DNA of 64,000 nucleotides from CAKMMH01 sp927798255 (lineage in GTDB: Bacteria > Bdellovibrionota_C > UBA2361 > CAKMMH01): contig JAXFOK010000037.1 of the NCBI GenBank assembly GCA_034180415.1, positions 18,844 to 82,843 on the forward strand, written 5' to 3'. Of this stretch, positions 1 through 9,519 are shown in pieces. The notes under the pieces were generated by a model. That model ran no database searches and was not told where the DNA came from. It saw only the letters and a list, made by a program, of their open reading frames with translations. The position numbers were made by a program, and so were the translations under genes. Every line of letters begins with the position of its first letter. Position 1 is the first letter of the stretch.

Positions 1-312
1 GTTAACATTAGTAGGTTAAGACCTAAATATGAAAATATAATAATTCAAAATGTTTCATCACCTTATGATAAAGAGCTAGAAAATAATAGCATTAATAAAT
101 TAACTAAAAAAATCATGAGAGTTGTAAGACAAAATGTTAAAGTTGATGCATTAACAATGTTAAAATCTGCAAGATATTATTTAACTAAAAATGATTTTAA
201 AAATTTTAAAAACACAACAAATAAATTAATATTATTAAATCAAATCGATCCTTTTTGTGAAGATTTAAAATTAAAATTAATAAACTTATTATCAGAATAT
301 GAGGTTAAATGA
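1..312 (+). CDS. 3' part of an unidentified gene, cut by the window edge
   Basis: The frame is open from base 1 to the TAA at 310-312 (103 residues), so the true start lies outside the window; the ATG at 115 is only a possible late start. The visible part is Lys/Asn/Ile-rich, looks helical and has no membrane segment or motif I recognise. It ends in an ATGA overlap with fmt, which implies co-transcription and translational coupling. Base composition matches the neighbours. No function can be assigned from what is visible. Confidence 0.6.
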   Translation, partial: VNISRLRPKYENIIIQNVSSPYDKELENNSINKLTKKIMRVVRQNVKVDALTMLKSARYYLTKNDFKNFKNTTNKLILLNQIDPFCEDLKLKLINLLSEYEVK

Positions 313-1253
313 CAGAAAAAATAAACGTGCTTTTTTTTGGCACACCTGATTATTCAGTAAAAACACTAGATTCTCTTTTTAATAAGAAAAATATTAATAT
401 TGTTGGCGTAATTACCAAAGAGGATAAGCCTCAAGGACGAGGTCAAAAGCTTACGCCTTCTCCTTGCAAAGATTATGCATTAAAACATAATATCCCTTGT
501 TTTACGCCACATAGTTTAAGAAAAGAATTAGATAGCTTTTATGATTTTTGTAAAGAGCGAAGTCCTATTGATATTTCAGTAGTTATAGCTTATGGTCAAA
601 TTCTTCCAAAGGAAGTTTTAGAATATCCAAAACATGGCTCAGTAAATTTACATGCATCAATATTACCTCATTTAAGAGGCGCAGCTCCAATTCAGCGTGC
701 AATTATACAAGGTGACACAGAAACGGGAGTTTGTCTCATGAAAATGGACGAGGGGTTAGACACAGGAGATGTTTTTGTTGAAGAAAAAGTTAAAATTGAT
801 GACACTACTACATTTTTTTCATTATATGAAGAGCTTTCTTCATTAAGTGCAAAAATAATTTGTGAAAATATTGAAAAAGTAATAAATAATGAAATTTTTG
901 CCAAAAAGCAATCATCAGAAAATGAAAGTTATGCAAATAAAATTTTAAAAGATGAAGCAATAATAAACTGGAGTGAAGATTCTCATAAAATTTTAAGATT
1001 AATAAATGCGATGGACCCAATTTTTGGCGCTTATACGATGTTTAATGAAAAACGGTTAAAACTTTTTTGTCCAAAATTAGAAAGTTTTAATAATAATGAT
1101 TATAAAGATTTTAATAATGGTGACATCGTAAAATTTGAAAAAGATTATATATCATTTAAATGTCACGATGCTCTTTTAAATATTTATGAAGTACAGCTTG
1201 AAGGCAAAAAACGCATGAAAGCTTCAGAATTTATGCAAGGAGTCAAAGGTTAA
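309..1253 (+). CDS. fmt: Methionyl-tRNA formyltransferase
   Basis: Transfers a formyl group from 10-formyltetrahydrofolate to the amino group of initiator Met-tRNA in the cytoplasm. The 314 residues match the usual family length. The N-terminal Rossmann part starts LFFGTPDYSV; the loop PQGRGQKLTPSP follows near residue 41. The catalytic triad is visible: N113 and H115 in SVNLHAS, followed by the LRGAAPIQRA signature, and D151 in MDEGLDTGD. The C-terminal OB-like tRNA-binding domain is complete. The start is set by an ATGA overlap with the preceding gene and GAGG just upstream. The downstream 500 bp hold only repeats, so fmt probably ends its operon. Confidence 0.97.
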   Translation: MTEKINVLFFGTPDYSVKTLDSLFNKKNINIVGVITKEDKPQGRGQKLTPSPCKDYALKHNIPCFTPHSLRKELDSFYDFCKERSPIDISVVIAYGQILPKEVLEYPKHGSVNLHASILPHLRGAAPIQRAIIQGDTETGVCLMKMDEGLDTGDVFVEEKVKIDDTTTFFSLYEELSSLSAKIICENIEKVINNEIFAKKQSSENESYANKILKDEAIINWSEDSHKILRLINAMDPIFGAYTMFNEKRLKLFCPKLESFNNNDYKDFNNGDIVKFEKDYISFKCHDALLNIYEVQLEGKKRMKASEFMQGVKG

Positions 1254-1257
1254 TAAT

Positions 1258-1432
1258 ATATCACAATATAGGTTTCTGGTATCAGGAATCAGGGTTTCAG
1301 GTAATTAGTAGCTGATGTCTGGTAGCAGAATGCCGATAGCTCAATGCTGATATCAGATGACCAGTTTCCTGTTACTAGTTTTCCAGATTCTGTTATCTGT
1401 TTTCCTGTAACCTGAATTTCTTAGACAATCGG
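1258..1432. repeat. Family C gene-end repeat block
   Basis: Dense degenerate words of the type CTGGTATCAGG, CAGGTAA, TAGCTGATG, GCTGATATCAG and CCTGTAACCTG, in both orientations, unlike the AT-rich genes around. Related blocks lie directly after the plus-strand genes ending at 10668, 19035, 20920 and 25859. The inverted words can form hairpins, so a role in 3'-end formation is possible (inference). Confidence 0.55.
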
Positions 1433-1436
1433 AATA

Positions 1437-1640
1437 TCCTCGTGAATGTCGCTAACGCGAACATTCCCGAGTCTACCCCTGCAGCCTCACTTCGTTCGTC
1501 TACATTCTGCCCTAGCGCCGCATGCTAACTCATGCTCTAATAACGGGGTTTTGCCTCAAAATTCTTGCAATTCAAAATCAAATCGCAAATACCTCGTAAT
1601 TTCTCGAATCAAATGTACATTTTGTGCAAAAATTTTGAGT
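1437..1640. repeat. Family B GC-rich palindromic block with 38-bp tail
   Basis: A GC-rich stretch with short palindromes (GTCGCTAACGCGAAC) is followed by a 38-bp module at 1602-1639 that starts TCTCGAATCAAA and ends AAAAATTTTGAG. The same module recurs at 44972-45009 and 46605-46642 behind similar GC-rich blocks. Frames open across it are not credible genes. The rest of the gap to 1761 holds nothing else I recognise apart from the ribosome binding site of the next gene. Confidence 0.6.
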
Positions 1641-1761
1641 ACCATTACCCACAAAAGGTCGGATTTGCAGGGCTATTTGACCAAAAACATACCTTTTTAA
1701 AGTTTTTTATTATTATTTCCGACAATATCCTACAGTGTGTATGTAAAGGAGGAAATCTATC

Positions 1762-2622
1762 ATGTGGATTATACTTGCAGCGCTTGCTGCTGTGTGCCAA
1801 GCATCAACAGATGCATTATATAAAAAGAATTTACGAAATACTAAGTTAAACGGAATATCTCTTTGTTTAGGTACTTATATTTTTGCTGTACTATTTTTAT
1901 TACCTATCGCATTATTAAATATCCCTGAGCATATAGGAAAAACTTTTTATTACATAATTCCTGTAATTGGTGTTCTTGATTCACTTGCAATGTTTTTTTA
2001 TATGAAATCATTAAAAACAGGAGACCTTGGGAATGTAATCCCACTTCAAACAACTACTCCTTTGTTTGCTTTATTTTTTGCACCATTATTTTTAGATGAA
2101 CATATTACTATTATTGGTGTCATTGGAATTTTATTAATGACATTAGGAATATATTGTTTAAATATTAAAGATTTAAAAAAGAATTATTTTTCACCTTTCA
2201 AATCAGTTTTTACAAAAAAAGAAAACAGATACATGTTAACAACAGCATTAATTTGGAGTTTTACAACATGCCTCCATAAAATCGGAATGCAAAACTCAAA
2301 TCCAATTTTTTGGTTATTATTTGCAAGAATTCCTCTTTTAATTTTTTTCTTAATCGTATTTATTCTTAAAAAAGAAAATTTTAACGTTATTAAAAATAAT
2401 CTACATTCATTTACGATACTTGGATTTTTAAATGCCATAACTACATATTTTTATTACATTTCATTCTTTATAGGAATTACTGTTTATGCAATGGTAATAA
2501 AAAGAACAAGTGTTCTGATAAGTATAGCACTTGGCGCTTATCTTTATAAAGAATTAAATGTAAAAGAACACGTTATAGGTGCAACTATTATGATTGCTGG
2601 ATGTTTGTGTATAGCAATATAA
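1762..2622 (+). CDS. EamA/DMT-family inner-membrane transporter
   Basis: 286 residues made almost entirely of hydrophobic segments, about ten helices in two similar halves, as in the drug/metabolite transporter superfamily with two EamA domains. The first half contains the typical stretch MKSLKTGDLGNVIPLQTTTP and the second ends with KELNVKEHVIGATIMIAGC. A strong AAAGGAGG ribosome binding site sits 10 bases before the ATG. The substrate cannot be told. It stands alone between a family B block and a family A element and is probably monocistronic. Confidence 0.85.
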   Translation: MWIILAALAAVCQASTDALYKKNLRNTKLNGISLCLGTYIFAVLFLLPIALLNIPEHIGKTFYYIIPVIGVLDSLAMFFYMKSLKTGDLGNVIPLQTTTPLFALFFAPLFLDEHITIIGVIGILLMTLGIYCLNIKDLKKNYFSPFKSVFTKKENRYMLTTALIWSFTTCLHKIGMQNSNPIFWLLFARIPLLIFFLIVFILKKENFNVIKNNLHSFTILGFLNAITTYFYYISFFIGITVYAMVIKRTSVLISIALGAYLYKELNVKEHVIGATIMIAGCLCIAI

Positions 2623-2640
2623 GGAAGATTTCTTTTATTA

Positions 2641-2773
2641 GAGAAACTCTGATTAATTAGAATATTATAAATTTTAGTCGACTCCTGCGTGTAATAGCCC
2701 CCACGGGGTCGTGTGTATTAGTGATTTTTTTATATCTCTTGTGCAATATTTTGAATTAGTAAGTGTTTTCTTA
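2641..2773. mobile_element. Family A MITE-like element, short decayed copy
   Basis: The left end GAGAAACTCTGATTAATT and right end (read inward) GAAAACACTTACTAATTC are imperfect inverted repeats matching the ends of the elements at 32451-32661 and 57056-57284. The interior keeps AATTTTAGTCG and a CCCCCACGGGG core but is shorter, so it looks internally deleted. TTA flanks both ends, a likely 3-bp target duplication; the right-hand TTA is the stop codon of gspK. Confidence 0.6.
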
Positions 2774-3904
2774 AAAAATTAATTCTCTATCAATAACTTT
2801 AGCACCATTTTTTGATGATGCATTTTGATTACTTTGAGGATCATTAGGATTTTGATTTCGTCTTGTAACACCTTTTTGAATTATAGAACGAACTCTTGAT
2901 GTAGAATTTCCAATAGTAACTGATGCTATAACTTCCCAATAATTACTCGTAGTTGTAAAAAAATTATTTGGAAAAATTTTATGAACTTCAACCCCTAATT
3001 GACTAAAAAATGTCATAACATCATTAGGAGATTTAAAAGGATCATCACTACTTTGCCTACTAAGAATTTCATTTACATCAATATTTGCACTTTGATATTT
3101 TGTTGCATATTCAGCAAAAATATTTAACAAGTCACCTGAAACATAATTAATATTAATATTGTACTCTCTTTGATTAGCAATAGTATTTATACAAAAATAC
3201 GGCGCAATCGCATTAACTCTATTCATATTAAATCTCGGAATCGTATATAAGGTACTTAAATTTGTAATTATTCCCCCTTTCCACAATTTTTTAACGTTAT
3301 CATCGTGTATTTGATTTTCAATTCCTTGAGCGATACATGTCGAACAACCTTCATCATCAGAATCTAGAAAATCAGCAATATTTGTAACTAATTGTTCATT
3401 AGTAAAATTAGAATTTGGTAAAATGCTAGATGTATCCTCACCTTCAATATTCTCAAGATTTAAATATTCAAAAAGAGTAGTTAAAATTTGTTGTCTTTTA
3501 ATATCTCTATCAAGATTTGAAAAATTTAAAAATGCATTACATGGAACAATTTGCATACTAGCCTTTACCCCTGGAAGAGGGATTTGGATAAAGCTTGATA
3601 CATCTTGCGAGGAAGCAAATATAGCCTGCGCATCAGCAAGAGAAGAAGTCAAATCAACATACTTAGCGTCGTAATTATTTGTATCGTTATTTAAAAGCAC
3701 AATTGCTAAAGATTCCATCGATTTTAAAAGATATTCTGATTGAGTTGCACGAGTGAAATTAGCATTCTGCTGTGAAGTTATCATTGTAGAATAACTTAAA
3801 TTTACAATTAAAATTGTAACTAAAGCTATTATAAAAGTTACTAATAATAACGCTACACCATTACTTTTAGCAAATTTGTTCTTTCGAGAAGGTATGTTTT
3901 CCAT
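2771..3904 (-). CDS. gspK: Type II secretion minor pseudopilin GspK
   Basis: Caps the pseudopilus tip of the general (type II) secretion pathway together with GspI and GspJ. The 377 residues begin with a basic leader and prepilin-like segment, SNGVALLLVTFIIALVTIL at about residues 14-32, typical of GspK. A SAM-like region follows, with NIADFLDSDDEGCSTC matching the acidic DxxDxD part of the family. The C-terminus is hydrophilic. No other gsp gene is in the window. The start overlaps the upstream ORF by 38 bases, suggesting coupling. A competing reading is another prepilin-like protein, but the domain order favours GspK. Confidence 0.75.
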   Translation of the reverse strand: MENIPSRKNKFAKSNGVALLLVTFIIALVTILIVNLSYSTMITSQQNANFTRATQSEYLLKSMESLAIVLLNNDTNNYDAKYVDLTSSLADAQAIFASSQDVSSFIQIPLPGVKASMQIVPCNAFLNFSNLDRDIKRQQILTTLFEYLNLENIEGEDTSSILPNSNFTNEQLVTNIADFLDSDDEGCSTCIAQGIENQIHDDNVKKLWKGGIITNLSTLYTIPRFNMNRVNAIAPYFCINTIANQREYNININYVSGDLLNIFAEYATKYQSANIDVNEILSRQSSDDPFKSPNDVMTFFSQLGVEVHKIFPNNFFTTTSNYWEVIASVTIGNSTSRVRSIIQKGVTRRNQNPNDPQSNQNASSKNGAKVIDRELIF

Positions 3905-4232
3905 TATCTAAAGATACGTCTTCTAACGCTTGACTAAACCTCTTTGATGATAAAATTTCCTTAGTATCATCTCTTAACATAAAAGATAAACCACTTATAA
4001 TTGATACAATTCTTGATATCGACTCTACTTCATTTGTTTTTATTTTTTCACTTAATGTATTTGCAAGAGCACGTTGCTTAGAAAGTATTTCACTATATGT
4101 ATCCATTCGATCTAACAAACTTTTAGAAGAATCCTTTGCAACCAAAATCTTTTTTGCATTGTTTATAGCATTATCTAAATCATCCAAAGAAGCAAAAAGC
4201 TTGTTTAATGTATCTTCATTTATAAGTGACAT
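3867..4232 (-). CDS. Hypothetical helical protein upstream of gspK
   Basis: 121 residues, charged and helical throughout (LDDLDNAINNAKKILVAK near the start), with no signal peptide or membrane segment. It overlaps the gspK start, so it is probably in the same transcription unit, but I recognise no family. The 294 bp between it and the next, divergent gene are AT-rich and must hold both promoters; I see no clear boxes. Confidence 0.5.
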   Translation of the reverse strand: MSLINEDTLNKLFASLDDLDNAINNAKKILVAKDSSKSLLDRMDTYSEILSKQRALANTLSEKIKTNEVESISRIVSIISGLSFMLRDDTKEILSSKRFSQALEDVSLDNGKHTFSKEQIC

Positions 4233-4526
4233 AGAACTACCCTATTAAAATATTATAAACAAAAATATTTATAAATGGCTTAGTATTAAAAAATTAACGA
4301 TAAAGTACTAAAACCACCCTAGAATTGTATACGAAATTTTAAAATTTTTAAATATATTTTTATTATGCTTAGCATTGAAAACCAATAAGAAGAACCTGAT
4401 TTTTGAAATCATTTACGTTATTTTTAAAATTTTAAAACTGTTACATAAAAATTTTTTAAATTATTTTTCTTAATTTTATTAAATAAGTAGCTTGATCATA
4501 TACATTTACAAATATATCATAATTAT

Positions 4527-5870
4527 GTGGCGAATAAAGAAAATAATATAAAAAACATTGTCGAATCAAAGCTTTGTAATAGTTGTGGCGCCTGTATAGC
4601 AAGTTGTCCTTTTAATATTATAAAAAAAGATAACGATAATATTCCAAGAGTCTCCGAAGAAAATTGTATAAATTGCGGTATATGTAAGCAAGTTTGCCAA
4701 GGTACAGGGGTTGATTTCCTAAGATATTACGAAAAGTTCCATAAAAAACCATATAATATGGAAACCACACTTGGTGATTACCAAGGTGCTTATTTAAGTT
4801 TTGCAAACAATGATAATGTTAGACAAAAAGGCACAAGTGGAGGTTTCATAAAGGCATTTTTAGTTTCTCTGCTTGAAACATCAAAAATTCAGGGGGCTAT
4901 ATTAATCTCAAGCGACGAAAAGGAATGTTTTAAAGCAAAAGCTATAGTGGCCCGAAGCAAAGAAGATATACTTAATACAGGAAAATCTAAATACTCTAGG
5001 AGCTTAACTTTAGATGTCTTAAAAGAAATAGAGAATGAAAGTGGAAAATTCGCTATCGTTGGACTTCCATGCCAAATACAAGCTCTTTGGAAAATTAGAA
5101 AACTAAATCCTAAAATTAATAATAGGATTTTAGTCACCATAGGGTTATTTTGTCACGCTCAAGTTGAAGTTGTAGCAAAAAGAATAATTTTTAAAAAGTT
5201 TGGATTAGATAAATTAAATATAAAAGAATACATCTCAAGATATGGCAAACACCCAGGAACTCCACATGTAAGACTAGAAAATGACGATATTATCCCTGTA
5301 TATTTCCCAAAGAAAAAATTCTTTAGGCCGACATCTCATGAAGTACTAAATGTGATGTACCATCTCTACACTCCTAAAAGATGTATGTACTGTTTTGATG
5401 GCGCTTCAGAGCTTGCAGATATCTCAGTAGGAGATCCTTGGTTTAAAAAAAGGGATTTAAAAAATTTTAAAGACATAAAAAATATTAATTTTAATGATGG
5501 TTATAGCTTTGTTTTAGTAAGATCTGATATTGGTAACAAGCTTATAAACTTTGCTTTCGAAAATAACGCCATAAGTATAAAGGAATTACCAAAAGAAATT
5601 GCAGATAAATGTAATAAAAAAATGCTGAAATCAAAAAAATTAAGAGCATGGTATTTTATTAAAAAAGAAGGAAAAGTTGATTTTGGTGATTATGAAAAAT
5701 TAATTCCAAATTTATCTCAAGAAAAATTATTAAAACAAAGAATATCAAATATATTTCACATATTATGTTTTTATCCGAGCATTAGAAATTTTATTTTAAA
5801 AATATTACTAAGTAATTTTGGTTATATATTTCTTTATATTAATAATTTAAAAAGAAAATTTAAAAAATAA
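4527..5870 (+). CDS. Coenzyme F420 hydrogenase/dehydrogenase beta-subunit family iron-sulfur protein
   Basis: 447 residues. Two 4Fe-4S ferredoxin clusters lie at the N-terminus (CNSCGACIASCP and CINCGICKQVC). The body carries the family signatures KGTSGGFIKAFL, VGLPCQIQAL and, near residue 290, a Cys pair followed by LADISVGDPW. Members pass electrons between ferredoxins and flavins; many bacterial ones sit in surface-polysaccharide clusters. GTG is the start in this frame; the ATG two bases upstream is out of frame. A methyltransferase follows 35 bases later, so a shared unit for glycan or lipid modification is plausible. The precise substrate is unknown. Confidence 0.85.
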   Translation: MANKENNIKNIVESKLCNSCGACIASCPFNIIKKDNDNIPRVSEENCINCGICKQVCQGTGVDFLRYYEKFHKKPYNMETTLGDYQGAYLSFANNDNVRQKGTSGGFIKAFLVSLLETSKIQGAILISSDEKECFKAKAIVARSKEDILNTGKSKYSRSLTLDVLKEIENESGKFAIVGLPCQIQALWKIRKLNPKINNRILVTIGLFCHAQVEVVAKRIIFKKFGLDKLNIKEYISRYGKHPGTPHVRLENDDIIPVYFPKKKFFRPTSHEVLNVMYHLYTPKRCMYCFDGASELADISVGDPWFKKRDLKNFKDIKNINFNDGYSFVLVRSDIGNKLINFAFENNAISIKELPKEIADKCNKKMLKSKKLRAWYFIKKEGKVDFGDYEKLIPNLSQEKLLKQRISNIFHILCFYPSIRNFILKILLSNFGYIFLYINNLKRKFKK

Positions 5871-5905
5871 TTTTTAGATTAAAATAATTTTATGAGTATT
5901 GTTTT

Positions 5906-6685
5906 ATGGATATAAAAAAAGATTTTGCAATAAAATTGTTTAAAAAATCCCCTTTAAAACAAAGAAAATTCAATGTCATTAAAAAGTTACTTCCAAATTA
6001 CAACGATAAAGAATGTCTAGATATCGGTTCTGATAATGGCGTGATATCTTATTTACTAAGAAAAAATGGCGGAAAATGGTGTAGCGCTGATTTAGTACCT
6101 GAAACTGTAAAGCTTATTAAAGAATTAGTTAATGATAACGTTTTTGAAGTTAATGATAAAAATCCATTCCCATTTGAAGATAAAAAATTTGATATAGTAG
6201 TAATTGTTGATTTTTTAGAACATGTAAATAATGATAAATTTGTAATAAACGAAATTAATAGGATATTAAAAGATAACGGCGAACTTATAATCAATGTTCC
6301 TAACCCTATAAACGGACTTATTAGATTTTTAAAATTTAAAACAGGATACACTGATGCAGCTCACGGCCATGTAAGAGCAGGATATAATTTAAATGAAATA
6401 AAAGAATTAACAAAAGATTCATTTAGTGTCACAGAGTACAAAAAATATGGAAGATGTTTTTCTGATTTTGTGGATTTTTTGATTATTTTTGCCCTAAGAA
6501 AATTACAAGGGAATAAAGACACGAAAAAAGGAACGGTTGTCGGATCAAATGACATAAACAAATACAAAAAAAGTTTTAAGATTTTTTCTTTAATTTACCC
6601 ATTCTTAAAATTTGTTGTATTTTTAGATTCTATATTTTTCTTTTTACCAACAAATATGTTAACCGTTAAATTAAAAAAGAAATGA
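5906..6685 (+). CDS. Class I SAM-dependent methyltransferase
   Basis: 259 residues with a Rossmann methyltransferase core: motif I is LDIGSDNGVIS around residues 38-48, then an acidic residue after the next strand and FDIVVIVDFLEHV as motif II/III, as in Methyltransf_11/UbiE-like proteins. After the core comes a hydrophobic stretch near the C-terminus (FLKFVVFLDSIFFFLP) that may anchor it to the membrane. It follows the iron-sulfur protein by 35 bases on the same strand. The substrate is unknown; lipid or cell-surface methylation is a guess from context. Confidence 0.8.
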   Translation: MDIKKDFAIKLFKKSPLKQRKFNVIKKLLPNYNDKECLDIGSDNGVISYLLRKNGGKWCSADLVPETVKLIKELVNDNVFEVNDKNPFPFEDKKFDIVVIVDFLEHVNNDKFVINEINRILKDNGELIINVPNPINGLIRFLKFKTGYTDAAHGHVRAGYNLNEIKELTKDSFSVTEYKKYGRCFSDFVDFLIIFALRKLQGNKDTKKGTVVGSNDINKYKKSFKIFSLIYPFLKFVVFLDSIFFFLPTNMLTVKLKKK

Positions 6686-6769
6686 TTAATAATATCCCCC
6701 CCCACAAAGTGCAAGTGTCGAACACATCAAAGAGATATTATATCGAGTTCGATTTACCATCTATAGAGA

Positions 6770-6961
6770 TTGAACAAATCAAAATACATATGGCAAACAC
6801 CATCGGAAATAGGTTCGAGATTGAACAAGTTTTATAAGGCAACAACAAAACAAAACGTATTTGCAACGATCTACTTTGCGATGATTTATTTCTTAGCAAG
6901 CGCGTCTTATATTTTTATTATTCTATTTTTATTATTCAAAAAAATTTTTAATCTTGCTTAA
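6770..6961 (+). CDS. Possible small single-span membrane protein
   Basis: A 63-residue frame from a TTG codon, hydrophilic for 28 residues and then strongly hydrophobic (FLASASYIFIILFLLF) to a short basic tail, resembling a tail-anchored protein. The only support is the hydrophobic profile; there is no good ribosome binding site, an in-frame stop lies two codons before the TTG, and the 3' end overlaps the convergent gene by 14 bases. A tract of eight C's lies about 70 bp upstream. It may be a chance frame. Confidence 0.35.
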   Translation: MNKSKYIWQTPSEIGSRLNKFYKATTKQNVFATIYFAMIYFLASASYIFIILFLLFKKIFNLA

Positions 6962-8144
6962 CCATATCGATAGTCTCAGTCCTGCTCTTTTTTGCAAAAC
7001 CAAACCACTCTAAAGCTGCTCTAAAAGGTGAAGATTTTTGATTACCAGCAATTAAATTATGAATAACTCTTGTTTCTGAAAGAATCAATAACTGATCTCT
7101 ATTATTCTTCTCTTCCTGGCTTTCAATGCGATTCTTTAGCCAATCTTTTTCTTGTTTTAGTTCACTAATTTCTTTTTCTTTAACTTCAAGTAATTTTTTC
7201 TGTAATCTTGCGTAGCTTTGAAGTTTTACAATTTCTTGTTTTAAATTTTCTACCTCAGCTTCAAGTTTTTTAACTTGCTCAGAATTAACGCTATGTTGAA
7301 CATGATGCCCATTAGGATTGCTAGCTTGTTTGTTTACATTAGACAAATTTTGTTTTTCTTGTGGCTCATTGCCCAAATTTTCTCTGAATTTACCAGTATC
7401 ACTTTTGGTAGCAGTGGTAGCTTCATTTCTAGTTAAAGAAACATGTTGTTGCACTTGTTGCTCTATAGGCTGTGATTGTTGTTTTTCGAAGTTAACAGCA
7501 GCGCTTTGAAACATAGGATTAACAAACTCAGAGTTATTATTTCCATTAACATCTGACTTGCTATTTAGATTAGAACTCTTCTGATTTGGAAATTGGTTTA
7601 AAAAATCAAAATCTTGAGAACCTACATAATTAGTACTAAATCCTTGCACTTGCCTACTAGTTTCTGGAAACTTGATAAGCCTTGAACTAGAATTCTGAGG
7701 ATCACTAAGTGCACTATAATTTGCTTCTTGCTCATGAGTATTAACACTCTCTGTATATCGAGTTGTATCATACGTAGCAGTATTATTTTTAAAATTATCA
7801 CTTAAAGCCTCATTTACATAAGTATTAGTTACGACACCGCCATAAGTAACTTCCGAATTTGCAACCATTTGAGATTGAATACTATTTTCAACACTATTTT
7901 GTAATTGATTTGTTATTGATTGATTCCGTACTTGATTAACCGATTGTTTTGATTTGTAATTAGCTAAAACCTCACGTCTTTTACCAAACACCCGCTCGAT
8001 TTCTGATTTATTATATAAAACCTGACCATTTGCTAACATCTTAGTTTTTATATAACCAGTTTCACAAAAACGAGTTAAAATATTACGATCAATTCCAGCA
8101 TATGCTAATGTTTGAGATTCTGTTAAAAATTCACTATTATCCAT
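6948..8144 (-). CDS. Helix-turn-helix protein with Q/N/S-rich linker and C-terminal coiled coil
   Basis: 398 residues in three parts. Residues 1-55 form a MerR/excisionase-like winged helix (LTESQTLAYAGIDRNILTRF then NKSEIERVFGKRREVL). Residues 60-280 are low-complexity, rich in Gln, Asn, Ser and Thr. Residues 285-350 are a strong coiled coil (KLEAEVENLKQEIVKLQ). There is no membrane segment. The layout suggests a DNA-binding protein that oligomerises. It is the last gene of the trx-prmA unit, 56 bases after prmA. I do not recognise a named family. Confidence 0.75.
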   Translation of the reverse strand: MDNSEFLTESQTLAYAGIDRNILTRFCETGYIKTKMLANGQVLYNKSEIERVFGKRREVLANYKSKQSVNQVRNQSITNQLQNSVENSIQSQMVANSEVTYGGVVTNTYVNEALSDNFKNNTATYDTTRYTESVNTHEQEANYSALSDPQNSSSRLIKFPETSRQVQGFSTNYVGSQDFDFLNQFPNQKSSNLNSKSDVNGNNNSEFVNPMFQSAAVNFEKQQSQPIEQQVQQHVSLTRNEATTATKSDTGKFRENLGNEPQEKQNLSNVNKQASNPNGHHVQHSVNSEQVKKLEAEVENLKQEIVKLQSYARLQKKLLEVKEKEISELKQEKDWLKNRIESQEEKNNRDQLLILSETRVIHNLIAGNQKSSPFRAALEWFGFAKKSRTETIDMVKQD

Positions 8145-8200
8145 GGGTAGAAATTATAAACTAACAAAAAACTAATTGGTAGAGATTCTTAAAAATTTTT

Positions 8201-9061
8201 TTATTTTATTTTTAATAAAATTGTAGTCCAACCATTTTCTGATAATTTAGCTATTATATTAAAATTTTCACTGTATTTTGAGATAATTTTGTCAGATTTG
8301 ATTTCTTGAATACCAGATAGCAGTAAAAAAGTATTTTTAGTACATGAATTAAGGATATTTTCGTGAATATCTAACAAAATTTCTGCATAAATATTAGCTA
8401 AAATAAGATCAAATTTACCATTAACATCAGAAATTTCACCGCAAAATAACGATATATTATCACTACAACTATTAAGCCTAATATTTTCCGTAGCATTTAG
8501 TATTGCCATAGCATCATTATCAAATGCCACAACAGGAATATTATATAAAAGATTTGCCGCAATAGCTAAAATAGCAGATCCTGTTCCAATATCTAACGCA
8601 TTTTTTATATTATTTTTTGAAACATCGTTTTTAATTTCATCATGTTGAAGAAATTTTAAAACATTTTTTGTTGTTTCATGATGACCAGTTCCAAATCCAG
8701 CGCCTGGTATAATCTTTAATTTTATTTTATCTGCTTTTAAATCATGAGCTAAAATTAATTCATGATTTTCATTTTCAATGGTAGGAATTATTTCTAAATT
8801 ATCTACTTCTAATGTCTCTAATTCACTTGGACATTTAATTATCCAATTTTCATTTTTAATTTTTTTATTATTAACTAATAAAAATCCTAATTTTTTAGCA
8901 TTTTTTATTAATAACTCAAATTCATCTTCTTTTGTAACAAAAACTTTAAATAAAGTATTACTTATTTCTTGTATACCAGAGATACCAAGTTCAAAAAGTT
9001 TATATGTCTCTTCACTTACATTATTACAAGAAAACGTAAGTTCGTATATATACTGCTGCAT
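8201..9061 (-). CDS. prmA: Ribosomal protein L11 methyltransferase
   Basis: Trimethylates lysines and the N-terminus of ribosomal protein L11 using S-adenosylmethionine. 286 residues with the family layout: an N-terminal substrate-recognition domain, then IIPGAGFGTGHHETTK, SAM motif I ALDIGTGSAILAIAA, and DLILANIYAEILLDI as motif IV. Length is typical (about 290). It sits 26 bases after thioredoxin on the same strand and is likely co-transcribed with it. Confidence 0.93.
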   Translation of the reverse strand: MQQYIYELTFSCNNVSEETYKLFELGISGIQEISNTLFKVFVTKEDEFELLIKNAKKLGFLLVNNKKIKNENWIIKCPSELETLEVDNLEIIPTIENENHELILAHDLKADKIKLKIIPGAGFGTGHHETTKNVLKFLQHDEIKNDVSKNNIKNALDIGTGSAILAIAANLLYNIPVVAFDNDAMAILNATENIRLNSCSDNISLFCGEISDVNGKFDLILANIYAEILLDIHENILNSCTKNTFLLLSGIQEIKSDKIISKYSENFNIIAKLSENGWTTILLKIK

Positions 9062-9087
9062 AATATTAAAAAATTTTAATCTAATAG

Positions 9088-9417
9088 TTATTGTAAGAAC
9101 TTATCAAGCATTTCCTTAATTACATCTTTTGGAACAGCCCCAACAATTTGATCAAGTATTTCACCATTACAAAATAATATTAAATTAGGGATACCTCGAA
9201 CATTATACTTTCCTGCATTTTCTTTATAATCATCAACGTTTATCTTAAAAATTTTAATTTTTCCTACATATTCTTCAGCAATTTGTTCAAGTACAGGCAT
9301 TAAACTTTTACATGGGCCACACCAAGGCGCCCAAAAGTCTACAAGTACAGGTGTTTTGGAAGCTAAAATAAGGGTTTCAAAATCTTTATCAGCTATATGA
9401 AAAATATTATCTGCCAT
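9088..9417 (-). CDS. trxA: Thioredoxin
   Basis: Cytoplasmic dithiol-disulfide oxidoreductase. With the start at the ATG ending at 9417 the protein has 109 residues, the usual length, and begins MADNIFHIAD. The active site is WCGPC (C33 and C36) and the cis-proline is in VRGIPNLILF. The frame stays open another 15 codons upstream, but AAAGGA ten bases before this ATG and the normal N-terminus favour the shorter form. First gene of the trx-prmA-HTH unit. Confidence 0.95.
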   Translation of the reverse strand: MADNIFHIADKDFETLILASKTPVLVDFWAPWCGPCKSLMPVLEQIAEEYVGKIKIFKINVDDYKENAGKYNVRGIPNLILFCNGEILDQIVGAVPKDVIKEMLDKFLQ

Positions 9418-9519
9418 AAAATTATATCCTTTAAATAAAAATTTTTTAAAGATTAGTAACATTATAACTTAATTTTTCAATCTCTCAAGTTATTAAAATT
9501 TTTAAAATATTTTTGAAAT

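Noticed and set aside
1446..1849. Overlapping ORFs before the EamA gene
   Set aside because: They cover a family B repeat and the ribosome binding site and start of the EamA gene; no coding character.
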